A DNA stretch of 64,000 nucleotides, from assembly GCA_002316015.1 (NCBI GenBank), contig DCCS01000040.1, positions 134,905 through 198,904 on the forward strand. The letters run 5' to 3'. Shown here one piece after another: positions 1-9,800 of this stretch. A model generated the notes under the pieces. It was given only the letters and a program-made list of their open reading frames with translations, did not search any database and was not told the origin of the DNA. The stretch is from Prevotellaceae bacterium UBA1075. GTDB taxonomy: Bacteria > Bacteroidota > Bacteroidia > Bacteroidales > Bacteroidaceae. The position numbers were made by a program, and so were the translations under genes. Numbering within the stretch: the first letter of the stretch is position 1; each line of letters starts with the position of its first letter.

Positions 1-2019
1 ACTACCGTCAAGGAGTGGCTCTACCAGATGCTCATGGACGACTACACCGTGACACGCAGCCCGCGCAGCTACAACTCGCAGATAGGCGTGCCGCTCTCGG
101 TGTGGGGGCTCTGGGAACAGACACAGATAGGCATCTTCGAAGCGGCAATCTCGCAACCTGGGGAGATGGAGGCCCTGGAGGCCATCATACAGCCCACCAT
201 AGGCGTGTTCACCTGCCTGGGGGCTCCACACCAGGAGAACTTCGACAGCATGGAGCAGAAGTGCCGCGAGAAACTGCGGCTGTTCCAGGACGCGCGCACC
301 CTCATCTACCCGGCCGACGACCCCACCGTGAGCAAGTGCGTGGAGGAGATGGGCTTCCAGGGAAAGCTCATCCCCTGGCACAGCACAGGCAAGGGAGCCC
401 TGGAGGACGACAAGGAGATATGCCGCACCGTGTGCCGGTACCTGGGCATGCCCGAAGGGGTCATCGCACAACGCATCGCACGGCTGGAGCCCGTGGCCAT
501 GCGGCTGGAGGTGAAGAGCGGGCGCAACGGATGCACACTCATCAACGACTCCTACAACAGCGACCTGGGCAGCCTGGACATCGCGCTCGACTTCATGAGC
601 AGGCGCCCCGAGCGCGAGGGACTGTCCCGCGTGCTGGTCCTGAGCGACATACAGCAGACGGGGATTCCCGCCAGGACCCTCTACACGCACGTGTCCCAAA
701 TGGCCCGCCAGCGGGGTGTCGGACGCATCATGGCCGTCGGGCCGGCGCTGTGCTCCTGCAAGGACTGCTTCGCCGGCTGGGGAGACTCATGCACGTTCTA
801 TGCCAGCACAAGGGAACTGCTGCGGGACAAGTTGTTCCAGCAGTTGCGCCACAGTATCATACTCATCAAGGGGGCGCGCTCGTTCCACTTCGAGCAGATT
901 ACCGACAGGCTGGAACAGAAGGTGCACGAGACCATCCTGGAAGTGAACCTGGGCGCGGTGGTGAAGAACCTCAACCACTACCGCTCGTTCATGAAGCCCG
1001 AGACGCGCATGGTGTGCATGGTGAAGGCCGATGCCTATGGGGCGGGGGCTGTGGAGGTGGCCAAGACGCTGCAGGACCACAGGGTCGATTACCTGGCTGT
1101 GGCCGTGGCCGACGAGGGCGTGACACTCAGGCAGGCGGGCATCACCTCAAGCATCATGGTCATGAACCCCGAGATGAGCAGTTTCCGCACACTCTTCCAG
1201 CATTCACTGGAGCCCGAGGTGTATAGTTTCCGCCTGCTGGAGGCACTAATCGCCGAGGCGGAGCGCGAGGGAGTGGTGGGATTTCCCATCCACATCAAAC
1301 TGGACACGGGCATGCGGCGCATGGGCTTCGACCCCGAGCGCGACATGGACAGGCTGGTGCAGAGGCTCAAGCGGCAGAACGCGGTGCTCCCCTGCTCGGT
1401 GTTCTCGCACTTCGTGGGCAGCGACAGCGACGAGTTCGACGAGTTCTCGCGCCACCAGTTCGCACTGTACAAAAAGGGCAGCGACCAACTGCAGGCGGCT
1501 TTCCGCCACCACATCATACGCCACATATGCAACAGTGCAGGCATCGAGCACTTCCCCGAATACCACATGGACATGGTGCGCCTGGGGCTGGGACTCTACG
1601 GTGTGGACAGCCGCACAAACAAGACCATCAACCATGTGGGCACGCTGCGTACCACCATTCTGCAGATTCATGACGTGCCCGCAGGCGAGAGTGTGGGCTA
1701 CAGCCGGCGCACCTTCCTCACCCGCGACAGCCGCATCGCCAGCATCCCCATCGGATATGCCGACGGGCTGGACAGGCACCTGGGCAACCGGCACGGATAC
1801 TGCCTGGTGGGCGGACAGAAGGCGCAATACGTGGGAAACATCTGCATGGATGTGTGCATGATAGACGTGACCGACATTGACTGCAAGGAGGGGGATGCCG
1901 TCATCATCTTCGGTGAGGCTCTACCCGCAGCCGTACTGGCCAATTGGCTGGACACCATCCCCTACGAGGTGATGACCAGCGTGAGCAGCCGCGTGAAGCG
2001 TGTCTATTACCAGGAATAG
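1..2019 (+). CDS. murF-alr: Bifunctional MurF ligase / alanine racemase, 5' partial
   Basis: The frame is open from base 1, so the N-terminal ATP-binding part of the Mur ligase lies outside the window. The first third is the MurF central and C-terminal domains, with the family signature INDSYNSD near bases 541-565. MurF joins D-Ala-D-Ala to the UDP-MurNAc-tripeptide in the cytoplasm. From about base 940 the protein is an alanine racemase: the PLP lysine sits in MVKADAYG (codon 1024-1026) and the second catalytic residue, a tyrosine, in ESVGYS (codon 1699-1701). The racemase makes the D-alanine used to form the D-Ala-D-Ala substrate of the ligase half. This fusion is typical of Bacteroidetes. 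No frameshift is seen in the visible 672 codons. Confidence 0.95.
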   Translation, partial: TTVKEWLYQMLMDDYTVTRSPRSYNSQIGVPLSVWGLWEQTQIGIFEAAISQPGEMEALEAIIQPTIGVFTCLGAPHQENFDSMEQKCREKLRLFQDARTLIYPADDPTVSKCVEEMGFQGKLIPWHSTGKGALEDDKEICRTVCRYLGMPEGVIAQRIARLEPVAMRLEVKSGRNGCTLINDSYNSDLGSLDIALDFMSRRPEREGLSRVLVLSDIQQTGIPARTLYTHVSQMARQRGVGRIMAVGPALCSCKDCFAGWGDSCTFYASTRELLRDKLFQQLRHSIILIKGARSFHFEQITDRLEQKVHETILEVNLGAVVKNLNHYRSFMKPETRMVCMVKADAYGAGAVEVAKTLQDHRVDYLAVAVADEGVTLRQAGITSSIMVMNPEMSSFRTLFQHSLEPEVYSFRLLEALIAEAEREGVVGFPIHIKLDTGMRRMGFDPERDMDRLVQRLKRQNAVLPCSVFSHFVGSDSDEFDEFSRHQFALYKKGSDQLQAAFRHHIIRHICNSAGIEHFPEYHMDMVRLGLGLYGVDSRTNKTINHVGTLRTTILQIHDVPAGESVGYSRRTFLTRDSRIASIPIGYADGLDRHLGNRHGYCLVGGQKAQYVGNICMDVCMIDVTDIDCKEGDAVIIFGEALPAAVLANWLDTIPYEVMTSVSSRVKRVYYQE

Positions 2020-2033
2020 ACTACCGGGGAAAC

Positions 2034-3173
2034 ATGCGAAGACGAGGAAACAGAAAAGCCAAGCCTGGCAGCACCCCCCGCACAGTCGCCCTCATGCTCA
2101 TCCTCATGCCCCTGTGCGCCGGACAAGCGCGCGCCCAGGACACGGAGGAGCGCCTCTCACAAGTGGAGATGAAACTGGAACAGCAGCAAAGGCGATGGGA
2201 GCACCTGCCCAGGATACACGGCATACTGCGCGGGAAATACGAATACTCGCCCGACCTGGACGCGTCCAGGTTTGAGGTGAGGAACGCACGGCTTTCCGCC
2301 GAAGGGAAGTTGCCCTTGCGCTCGGAATACAAGTTGGAAGTGGACTTGTGCGACGAGTCCTCCATCAAGATGAAGGATGCCTGGGTGCGCGTGACCCCAT
2401 GGAAGACCCTGCGTCTCACCATAGGACAGCAGCGCATGCCCTTCTCCATCGACGCACACAGAAACCCCTCCGCCCAATACTTTGCCAACCGAAGTTTCAT
2501 TGCAAAGCAAGTGGGCGACATGCGCGACGTGGGCTTCCAGGCCGGCTATGACCTCTCGTCCGGGGGAAACCGCACCATGCTGCGCATTGACGGCGGCATC
2601 TTCAACGGCTCCAACCTCGACAACCAGAAGACGGCATGGTTCACATCACCTGGATACTCCGCGCGCATCCAGTACTTCCCCATGGACGGCATTGCCCTTG
2701 TACCGAGTGTGCAGCACCAGCAGATAGCAGAGCGCACGGCCTCCTACACCTCTGTTGACTTTGGGGCTTACTATGAGAAGGCTGGATGGCATGTGGAGGC
2801 CGAGTTCCTGCACAAGTTTTACGGGAAAGGCGCATTTGACGACTGCAACGCGGTAAATGTGATGGCCATTTTCAAGCGTTCCCTAAAAAAGAAGAACGGG
2901 GCAAGGTTCATACAAAGCATCGCAGGACTTTCCCGCTATGACTACATGCAAGACCACTCGTCAGGGAAAGGCGGCTTCGTTGAAGGAACACGGCGTCTGG
3001 CAAGGACAGACGCCGAGCGCCACCGCATGACGCTTGGCATCACATGTGCTGTAAGCAACCCGTACTTCCCCACCGAACTGCGCTTCAACTACGAGAAATA
3101 CTGGTATCCACATGGCGGCGCGCTGAAAAACGAGCAGGACAAACTGGTATGTGAACTGATGATAAGGTTTTAG
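2034..3173 (+). CDS. Porin of the O/P (phosphate-selective) type
   Basis: 379 residues from the ATG at 2034, 14 bp after murF-alr, with GGGGA just upstream. A hydrophobic signal peptide ending ...AGQARAQ is followed by a short coiled coil (ERLSQVEMKLEQQQ) and then a predicted outer-membrane beta-barrel with alternating aromatic strands. It ends in LVCELMIRF, a barrel-type C-terminus with terminal Phe. The coiled coil followed by a barrel is characteristic of the Porin_O_P family (OprO/OprP-like). The substrate cannot be read from sequence; phosphate or polyphosphate is only the family name's suggestion. The close spacing suggests co-transcription with murF-alr. Confidence 0.8.
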   Translation: MRRRGNRKAKPGSTPRTVALMLILMPLCAGQARAQDTEERLSQVEMKLEQQQRRWEHLPRIHGILRGKYEYSPDLDASRFEVRNARLSAEGKLPLRSEYKLEVDLCDESSIKMKDAWVRVTPWKTLRLTIGQQRMPFSIDAHRNPSAQYFANRSFIAKQVGDMRDVGFQAGYDLSSGGNRTMLRIDGGIFNGSNLDNQKTAWFTSPGYSARIQYFPMDGIALVPSVQHQQIAERTASYTSVDFGAYYEKAGWHVEAEFLHKFYGKGAFDDCNAVNVMAIFKRSLKKKNGARFIQSIAGLSRYDYMQDHSSGKGGFVEGTRRLARTDAERHRMTLGITCAVSNPYFPTELRFNYEKYWYPHGGALKNEQDKLVCELMIRF

Positions 3174-3286
3174 CCAGGCCAGGGAAAACCGATGGCAAAC
3201 CGGGGACAAGCCTGGTGTCCACGCCCCGCATGAGCCCCGTCCCTGCTCGCCATATTATCCATATCACCGCATCGCACCCACGAGGG

Positions 3287-4138
3287 CTATTCCACCAGGA
3301 ACCAGGGATTGTGCAGGTCTGGCTTGTTGTAGGCCAGGGGCTTGCCCGTTCCGGCATCCGTGACCATTTTTCCGGCAGCACGCGCGACAGCATCACCGGC
3401 CGCCGTGTCCCACTCCATGGTGGGCGCATAACGGGGATAGGCATCGGCCACACCCTCGGCCACCAGGCATATCTTGATGCTGCTGCCGCTGCTCACCATG
3501 CGCACCTGCCCATGCACGCGCTCCATCTCGCGGATGTACGCCTGCGTCTCCGGGCTCATGTGGCTGCGCGAGGCCACTACCGTGAAGATGTCATGGCCAC
3601 CACCGGCTGGCAAGGGCTCACCGCCGAAGGGCGATGGCGTGCCTGTGTCCGCCCCATGTGCGAGGAACGCGTCCAGGCCGCAATCCACAGGAAGTCCCGC
3701 CCGCAACCGGGGCACAGCGCACTTCCAGGCCCCCTCACCCACTTTGCCATAATACAGTAGGCGCGAAGCGGGCACATACACGGCTCCCAACACGGGCTGT
3801 CCCTCCACCACGAGTGCCACGTTGACCGTGAATTCCCCGTTTTTCTTGATAAACTCCTTGGTGCCGTCCAGCGGGTCCACCACCCACAGGCGCTCCCAGG
3901 CAGCGCGCTCCTCATAAGGCTGGTGCTGCCCTTCCTCGCTCAAGACGGGAATGCCCGTACCGGCCAGATGCCGCATGATGACCTGGTGCGAAGCCTTGTC
4001 GGCCAGGGTAAGGGGGCTGTTGTCGGCTTTCCTCTCGACGCCGAAATCCTGTTCCGGGTCGTTGTAGATGCGCATGATTTCCTCGCCGGCCTCCAGCGAG
4101 GCAAGCAAGGCTGTGCCAAGCAATGTATTCTGATCCAT
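3287..4138 (-). CDS. cysQ: 3'(2'),5'-bisphosphate nucleotidase CysQ (inositol monophosphatase superfamily)
   Basis: The start is taken at the ATG at 4138 (MDQNTLLG); in-frame starts at 4147 and 4213 exist, but 4213 would overlap the upstream protease gene by 32 bp. The protein has 283 residues and the full metal-site set of the superfamily: LSEEG, WVVDPLDGTKEF and, late in the chain, MEWDTAAGDA. It ends with a YNKPDL..NPWF tail that is usual for CysQ. CysQ hydrolyses phosphoadenosine phosphate (PAP) to AMP, clearing a by-product of sulfate assimilation. It lies 43 bp after the C10 protease gene, so it may be the last gene of ruvA-C10-cysQ. It converges on the porin. Confidence 0.9.
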   Translation of the reverse strand: MDQNTLLGTALLASLEAGEEIMRIYNDPEQDFGVERKADNSPLTLADKASHQVIMRHLAGTGIPVLSEEGQHQPYEERAAWERLWVVDPLDGTKEFIKKNGEFTVNVALVVEGQPVLGAVYVPASRLLYYGKVGEGAWKCAVPRLRAGLPVDCGLDAFLAHGADTGTPSPFGGEPLPAGGGHDIFTVVASRSHMSPETQAYIREMERVHGQVRMVSSGSSIKICLVAEGVADAYPRYAPTMEWDTAAGDAVARAAGKMVTDAGTGKPLAYNKPDLHNPWFLVE

Positions 4139-4181
4139 TTTGTACATGTCACCCGCTGGGCATGCTTCCCCTCCAGGTGCC

Positions 4182-6134
4182 TTATCTTGTATATGTTTTT
4201 CTATATTTTCCATTCTTCCGCTCCACGCCTATGCCATGCTGGCCTGCAGGCTTGGGGCAGCCGTCCAAGCCATAGACAGCACCCCGACATGCCGGGCCCT
4301 CCTCCACCCCGTGCATCTGGGTCGGCGCGGCCGGGCACACCCGCACCTCGCACACGGGGTTGGGCGAGAGCCACACCAGACTATCGTCAAACAGGTTGGT
4401 GTCATATGCCAGGCACAGGTCATAGTCACCCTCGGCCATGGGGAAGCGTGTTCTGCGGAATGTGCATGTGACTTCCTCGCCCGGCGAGAGCCATAGCCCC
4501 TGGTACTGCACACGGTGACAACGGCTTGGGTTGTCCTTCTCACGCAGCATGACAGAGAGCCGCCCGCAATACTCCGCCTCGCTCTCGTTGCGCACGCTGA
4601 GGGAAAATGGCGGGCACTGGCCACGCTGCACGCTGTCGGGGAACTCCCACGACCGCAGGGTGAGACGCGCTTGCACGGACGAGTCGGGGAGAAGGGTGAG
4701 GCTGTCTTTGCCCACTCTGAGCAGGAGATGTGAGGGTGTGCCCATACTGGTGCGCGCCAGGGTCCAGCCCCCCCACACCTCGCGCACGGCAGGACACACC
4801 CGGTAAACACCGTTCGCCACCGGCCCAGCAACCGCAAAGGAGAGGGTGTCGGTATAGGCCGTGTCGTACAGCTCCTCCAGCTCAAACGCATGCGGATATC
4901 CAGTAAGGTCGGCCACCACATCGTCGCCATGCAGCAATACCAGCCGCACGGATGCCGAGTCGGCGGAGTTCCAGCCCACGTTGGCCAGATGGCGGGTGGC
5001 CACTGACACGCGTCCCAGCCTGGAGGCCGAGGCCACGACAGGGTCAATGGAGGCCATGCCCAGGGAGTGGCGGCCCACCGTTCCGGCCTCTGCGGGACGC
5101 ACCCCCACTATCATGGACTGGAGCAGGTTCATGCCTCCCTCGGGGCTGTCAGGGTCATACCACAGCGGCTGTTTTGGGGTCAGGTGGGGCAGGTAATAGT
5201 ATCCGTCGGCATCACCGCCCAACCCGAAATTCATGTGGAAGAGCCCGTCCTGGTCATACCCGTCGCACACCAGGGCATGCGAGAGCGATGGCGACTGTGC
5301 GGCGAACAGTACGGGACGCCCCCCGGAGAGTTCCTCCATGAGCATGCCCTCCCACTCCGCGCGGCTGAAGAAGTCGCGGTAATACAGCTGCATGCCGGCA
5401 TCATAGCCAAACCAGGTGTTGAGGGCAATGGCCTGCCTTACACTGCGGGCTCCGCTGGCCTCAAGTCCGTAGCGCATTTCCACGGCCACGCCGCAGTCGC
5501 GCATCAGCCTGCCTGCCTCGAGCAGCCCCACATCGGAAGAGTCCACGGCACCCTCGTACACATCGCGCATCAGGTGCCAGCGGTACTCGTGGGCGAAATC
5601 GGCAGTGAGTGTCTGCCCGCACCCCGTGCTGTCGGTATAGGTGTGCGATCCGTGCCCGCGCTCTGGCCACCGCCAGTAACGCATCACCTGGGCCATGGCC
5701 AGTGCCACGCAGCCCACCTGGCAATGCCTTCCGCCTATCATGGGGGCACACACGTTGTAAGGCTCTGGCTGGTTCCACGAGTCGGTGAGCAGCGGTTCCA
5801 CACAGGCTTTCGCCGTGGCGGGAAGCACGCGGAACGCAGGTTGGCTGCTGCCCGCACGGTCATAGGCGTCCAGCAGCAGGCGGAAAGCGGGGTGAAGGAG
5901 GGCCTTCTCCAGGCATCCGCCGGGCGAGTAGCCCAGCAGCATGCCCTCGTTGCACCCGCTGCCCTCGATACGGAAACCCGCTCCGTCCATCGGTTTGCAC
6001 AGGCGGTACCCCCCGTGCGGCGAGTGTGCCGCCACGCGCATCTGCTGTCCGTTTTTTTCCGCGCGCACGCCCTGTCCAGGCATTTGCGTCACCAGGAAAG
6101 ACAGCAAGGCGAGGAAGAGCCGTCGCATGTTCAT
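4182..6134 (-). CDS. Secreted C10-family cysteine protease (streptopain-like)
   Basis: 650 residues. A signal peptide (about residues 1-25) is followed by a pro-region and a papain-like domain. The catalytic Cys is C142 in QVGCVALAMAQVM and the catalytic His H286 in SLSHALVCDGY, as in SpeB and interpain. The conserved family block NWGWGG reads NFGLGG here (302-307), so two Trp positions are changed. After the protease domain come roughly 250 residues of beta-rich sequence and a tail (AVYGLDGCPKP...NGKYRKTYTR) that resembles a worn type IX sorting signal. Its ATG overlaps the ruvA stop (ATGA at 6131-6134), so the two are probably translationally coupled. The likely role is extracellular protein degradation. 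Confidence 0.85.
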   Translation of the reverse strand: MNMRRLFLALLSFLVTQMPGQGVRAEKNGQQMRVAAHSPHGGYRLCKPMDGAGFRIEGSGCNEGMLLGYSPGGCLEKALLHPAFRLLLDAYDRAGSSQPAFRVLPATAKACVEPLLTDSWNQPEPYNVCAPMIGGRHCQVGCVALAMAQVMRYWRWPERGHGSHTYTDSTGCGQTLTADFAHEYRWHLMRDVYEGAVDSSDVGLLEAGRLMRDCGVAVEMRYGLEASGARSVRQAIALNTWFGYDAGMQLYYRDFFSRAEWEGMLMEELSGGRPVLFAAQSPSLSHALVCDGYDQDGLFHMNFGLGGDADGYYYLPHLTPKQPLWYDPDSPEGGMNLLQSMIVGVRPAEAGTVGRHSLGMASIDPVVASASRLGRVSVATRHLANVGWNSADSASVRLVLLHGDDVVADLTGYPHAFELEELYDTAYTDTLSFAVAGPVANGVYRVCPAVREVWGGWTLARTSMGTPSHLLLRVGKDSLTLLPDSSVQARLTLRSWEFPDSVQRGQCPPFSLSVRNESEAEYCGRLSVMLREKDNPSRCHRVQYQGLWLSPGEEVTCTFRRTRFPMAEGDYDLCLAYDTNLFDDSLVWLSPNPVCEVRVCPAAPTQMHGVEEGPACRGAVYGLDGCPKPAGQHGIGVERKNGKYRKTYTR

Positions 6135-6733
6135 AGCATCTTCAGGGCAAGTTTGATGACCCGCTCCACGGGCGCGTCGGGCTCGTCGCCCAGGATCTGC
6201 CTCACGGCCTTCTGTGTGGGAGCGGGGCTGAACCCCAGCATGGTGAGGGCCGAGACAGCCTCGTCCTGCACCTCCTTGTTGACGGGGGCGGGAGCGGAGC
6301 CGCCCGCTCCGCCCGATGCCGCGTCGATGCCCAGGGTGGCAATCTTGTCACGCAAGTCCACAATGATGCGCTGGGCGGCCTTTGGGCCTATGCCCTTGAC
6401 CTGGCGCAGCATCTTGTCGTTCCCCTCGCTGATGACCCCGCAGAGCTCGGCCGGGCTCATGGCCGAGAGAGCCATGCGCGCCATGCCCGCGCCTATGCCG
6501 CTCACGCTGGTGAGCAGGAGGAAGAGTTCGCGCTCCTGGCGCGTGGCGAAGCCCCACAGCTGGTAAGCGTCCTCGCGTATGGCCTCGCTGACCCACACCT
6601 TCACATCCCGCTTTCCCTGCAGGGAGGCGAAGGTGTTGAGCGAGATGTTCACCCCATAGCCCACCCCCCCGCACTCCACCACGGCAAGCGCGGGAGTCAG
6701 CTCGTCGAGTGTTCCTTTCAGATATTCTATCAT
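6131..6733 (-). CDS. ruvA: Holliday junction branch migration protein RuvA
   Basis: 200 residues from MIEYLKGTL, the usual RuvA start and length. An N-terminal OB fold is followed by two helix-hairpin-helix motifs, VSGIGAGMARMAL and VKGIGPKAAQRI, then a linker and a C-terminal three-helix domain (SALTMLGFSPAPTQKAV) that contacts RuvB. RuvA tetramers bind four-way junctions and load the RuvB motor. A -7 box (TACCTTTG) lies about 40 bp upstream. The gene is divergent from sprA, a neighbour pair seen repeatedly in Bacteroidetes. Confidence 0.96.
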   Translation of the reverse strand: MIEYLKGTLDELTPALAVVECGGVGYGVNISLNTFASLQGKRDVKVWVSEAIREDAYQLWGFATRQERELFLLLTSVSGIGAGMARMALSAMSPAELCGVISEGNDKMLRQVKGIGPKAAQRIIVDLRDKIATLGIDAASGGAGGSAPAPVNKEVQDEAVSALTMLGFSPAPTQKAVRQILGDEPDAPVERVIKLALKML

Positions 6734-6771
6734 AAGCCGGATTGTCGTTGTTTGGTTTCCAATCTGTTGCA

Positions 6772-6779
6772 CAAAGGTA
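6772..6779 (-). promoter_or_regulatory. Putative -7 promoter box of ruvA
   Basis: Reads TACCTTTG on the minus strand, an exact match to the Bacteroidetes TAnnTTTG element, 39 bp upstream of the ruvA ATG. The -33 TTTG is only weakly matched. Confidence 0.5.
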
Positions 6780-6865
6780 ATCCATTTGCGCGAAACGGAC
6801 GGGAGAGGGGCTATAAAAATCACCCGCTGTGCAATAAAAAGAACCTCACGCACGTTATAAATATC

Positions 6866-9800
6866 GTGAGCGCGCGCAATTTCACCATAGCCCTACTCTG
6901 CTTGCTGGCAGGCCCCGCCCTGCTTGCCGTATCTCCGTCTCCGGCGCGGGGGACGGCGCAGGCCCCTGCGGACACCACCGCACAGAAGAGGCCGCGCTAC
7001 AGCGTGAGGAAGACCACGGCACAGGACACCAAAGACCTGGAGCACAAGACCGCAGACCTGCGCGACCCCGACAACCTGAAGACCGAGGTGACCTATGACG
7101 AGCAGAGCAACACCTACAGCGTGGGCACGTCGCTCGACCTGACCGCTGGAGGCAGGGGGGGCGGCAAGGGCACAAGCACCCAGACCGGCACAAGGGCCGG
7201 CGCCTCACGCTCCGCCCGCCAGGGAAGCACCCCGCAAGGAGCGGCACAGCGCGGCACAGCCCTGGCCACAGCCACCGGCTACCTGAACGCCCCCCTGCTG
7301 ATGTCGCCCGAGGAATACCAGAAGTGGTCGCTCCGGCAGAGCATGGCAAGATACTGGAGGCAAAAGAACCAGGAGGCGTTTGAGAATGAGGGGAAGAGCA
7401 AATTCGACTTCACCGACATGCACTTCGACCTGGGGCCGGCCGAGAAAATCTTCGGGCCGGGCGGTGTGCAGATAAAGACACAGGGAAGCGCCGAGGTGAA
7501 GATGGGCGCGAACATGAAAAAGGTGGACAACCCTGCACTGGCCGCCAGCCGCAGGAAGACCTTCGGATTTGACTTCGACGAGAAAATCAACCTCTCGCTG
7601 AACGGCAAGGTGGGCGACAAGATTGACCTGAACCTGAACTACAACACGGAAGCGACCTTCGACTTTGACTCGCAGAACATGAAGCTGAAGTACGATGGCA
7701 AGGAGGACGAGATTATCAAGCTCATCGAGGCAGGCAACGTCTCCTTCCCCAGCAACATGAGCCTGGTGCCGGGCGTGAGCAGCCTCTTCGGCCTCAGGAC
7801 GGACTTCCAGTTCGGCAAGATGAAGCTGCAGACGGTGTTCAGCCAGAAGAAGAGTGCCACGGCAAGCGCATCGAGCAAGGGCGGCACGCAGACCACCAAC
7901 TTCGAGTTCAGCGCCACCAACTACGAGGAGAACCGCCACTTCTTCCTCTCACACTTCTTCCGCGAGCAGTATGACAAGAACATGCGCACGCTGCCCACCA
8001 TAGCGAGCGGCATCAACATCAAGCGCGTGGAGATATGGGTGACCAACAAGAGCGGCAACAGCGAGAGCAACCGCAACATCATCGCCCTGGCCGACCTGGG
8101 CGAGCCGGCCCACATCAGCAACCCGCTGTGGGCATCCAGCGGCACGCAGGTGCCCGCCAACCGCGCCAACACAGAGTACGACGCGCTGCTGAACAACTAC
8201 AGCGGGGCGCGCGACATATCACAGGCCACCACCATACTGGACGCCATCCCGGGTTTCGAGGGCTCGATTGACTACGAGAAACTTCAGTCGGCACGCAAGC
8301 TCTCCAGCAGCGAGTACACGCTCAACAACTCGCTGGGCTACGTGAGCCTGAGCAACACGCTGCAGACCGACGACGTGCTGGCCGTGGCCTACGAGTACAC
8401 CTACGGGGGCGTCACCTACCAGGTGGGCGAGTTTGCCAGCGACCTGAGCAACAACGCGCAGGCACTCTTCGTGAAACTGCTGAAGGGCACCACGGGCAGT
8501 CCCGGCCTGCCCACCTGGCGGCTGATGATGAGGAACGTGTACAACCTGGGGGCCAACAACGTGCAGAAGGAGAAGTTCAGGCTCGACATCAAATACCAGA
8601 GCGACTCCACAGGAGTGTATCTCACCTACCTGCCCGAAGAGTCCCTGAAGAGCACCACACTCCTGCGCGCCATGAACCTGGACCGCCTGGACTCCAAGGG
8701 GAACGCCAACGCCGACGGGCAGTTTGACTTCGTGGAAGGCTTCACCATACAGAAAGGGCGCGTGTTCTTCCCCGTGGCCGAGCCCTTCGGCAAGCATCTG
8801 CGCGACTGGATAGGCAATGACGCGCTGGCCGACAAGTACTGCTTCGAGGAACTCTATGACAGCACCAAGACGGTGGCCAAGCAGATAGCCGAGCACGACA
8901 AGTTCCTCATCACAGGCCGGTACAAGGGCAGCAGCGCCGCCGAGATAGACCTGGGCGTGACCAACGTGGCGCAAGGCTCGGTGGTGGTGACGGCGGGGGG
9001 AGTGACCCTCACCGAGAACACCGACTACACCGTGGACTACAGCATGGGACGCGTGACCATCATCAACCAGAGCCTCATCGACGCCGGCACCACCATCAAC
9101 GCCAGCGTGGAGAGCAACGACAACTACGGCATGCAGCGCAAGACGATGGTGGGCGTGAACATGGACTACGAGGTGAACAAGAACCTGACCCTGGGCGGCA
9201 CGCTCATGTTCCTCAATGAGCAGCCGCTCACCACCAAGGTGAACATGGGCAGCGAGCCGCTCAAGAACACCCTGTGGGGCGCGCACATCAGCTGGAAGAA
9301 GGAGAGCCAGTGGCTCACCAACCTCATCGACAAACTGCCGCTCATACAGGCCACGCAGCCCAGCCAGATAACCCTGGACGCCGAGTTTGCCCAACTGCTG
9401 GCCGGGCAGAACAAGAAGATACAGGGCAACGCGTCGTACCTTGACGACTTCGAGAGCAGCAGCTACAAGAGCAGCCTCACGCAGCCCACCTACTGGACGA
9501 TGTCGTCCACGCCCAGCATGTTCCCCGAAAGCAAGCTCTCCAACGACCTCGCCTACGGATACAACCGCGCCCTGCTGGCCTGGTACTATGTGGACCCCCT
9601 CTTCACACGGCGCAGCAGCACGCTCACACCCAGCCACATCAAGAGTGACCTCGACCAACTCTCCAACCACTATGTGCGCGAGGTGTACGAGCGCGAGCTC
9701 TTTCCACAGAAGCAGCAGAACACCTACACCAGCGCCAGCAGCCTCAATGTGCTCAACCTCGCCTACTACCCCACCGAGCGCGGCGCCTACAACCTGAGCA

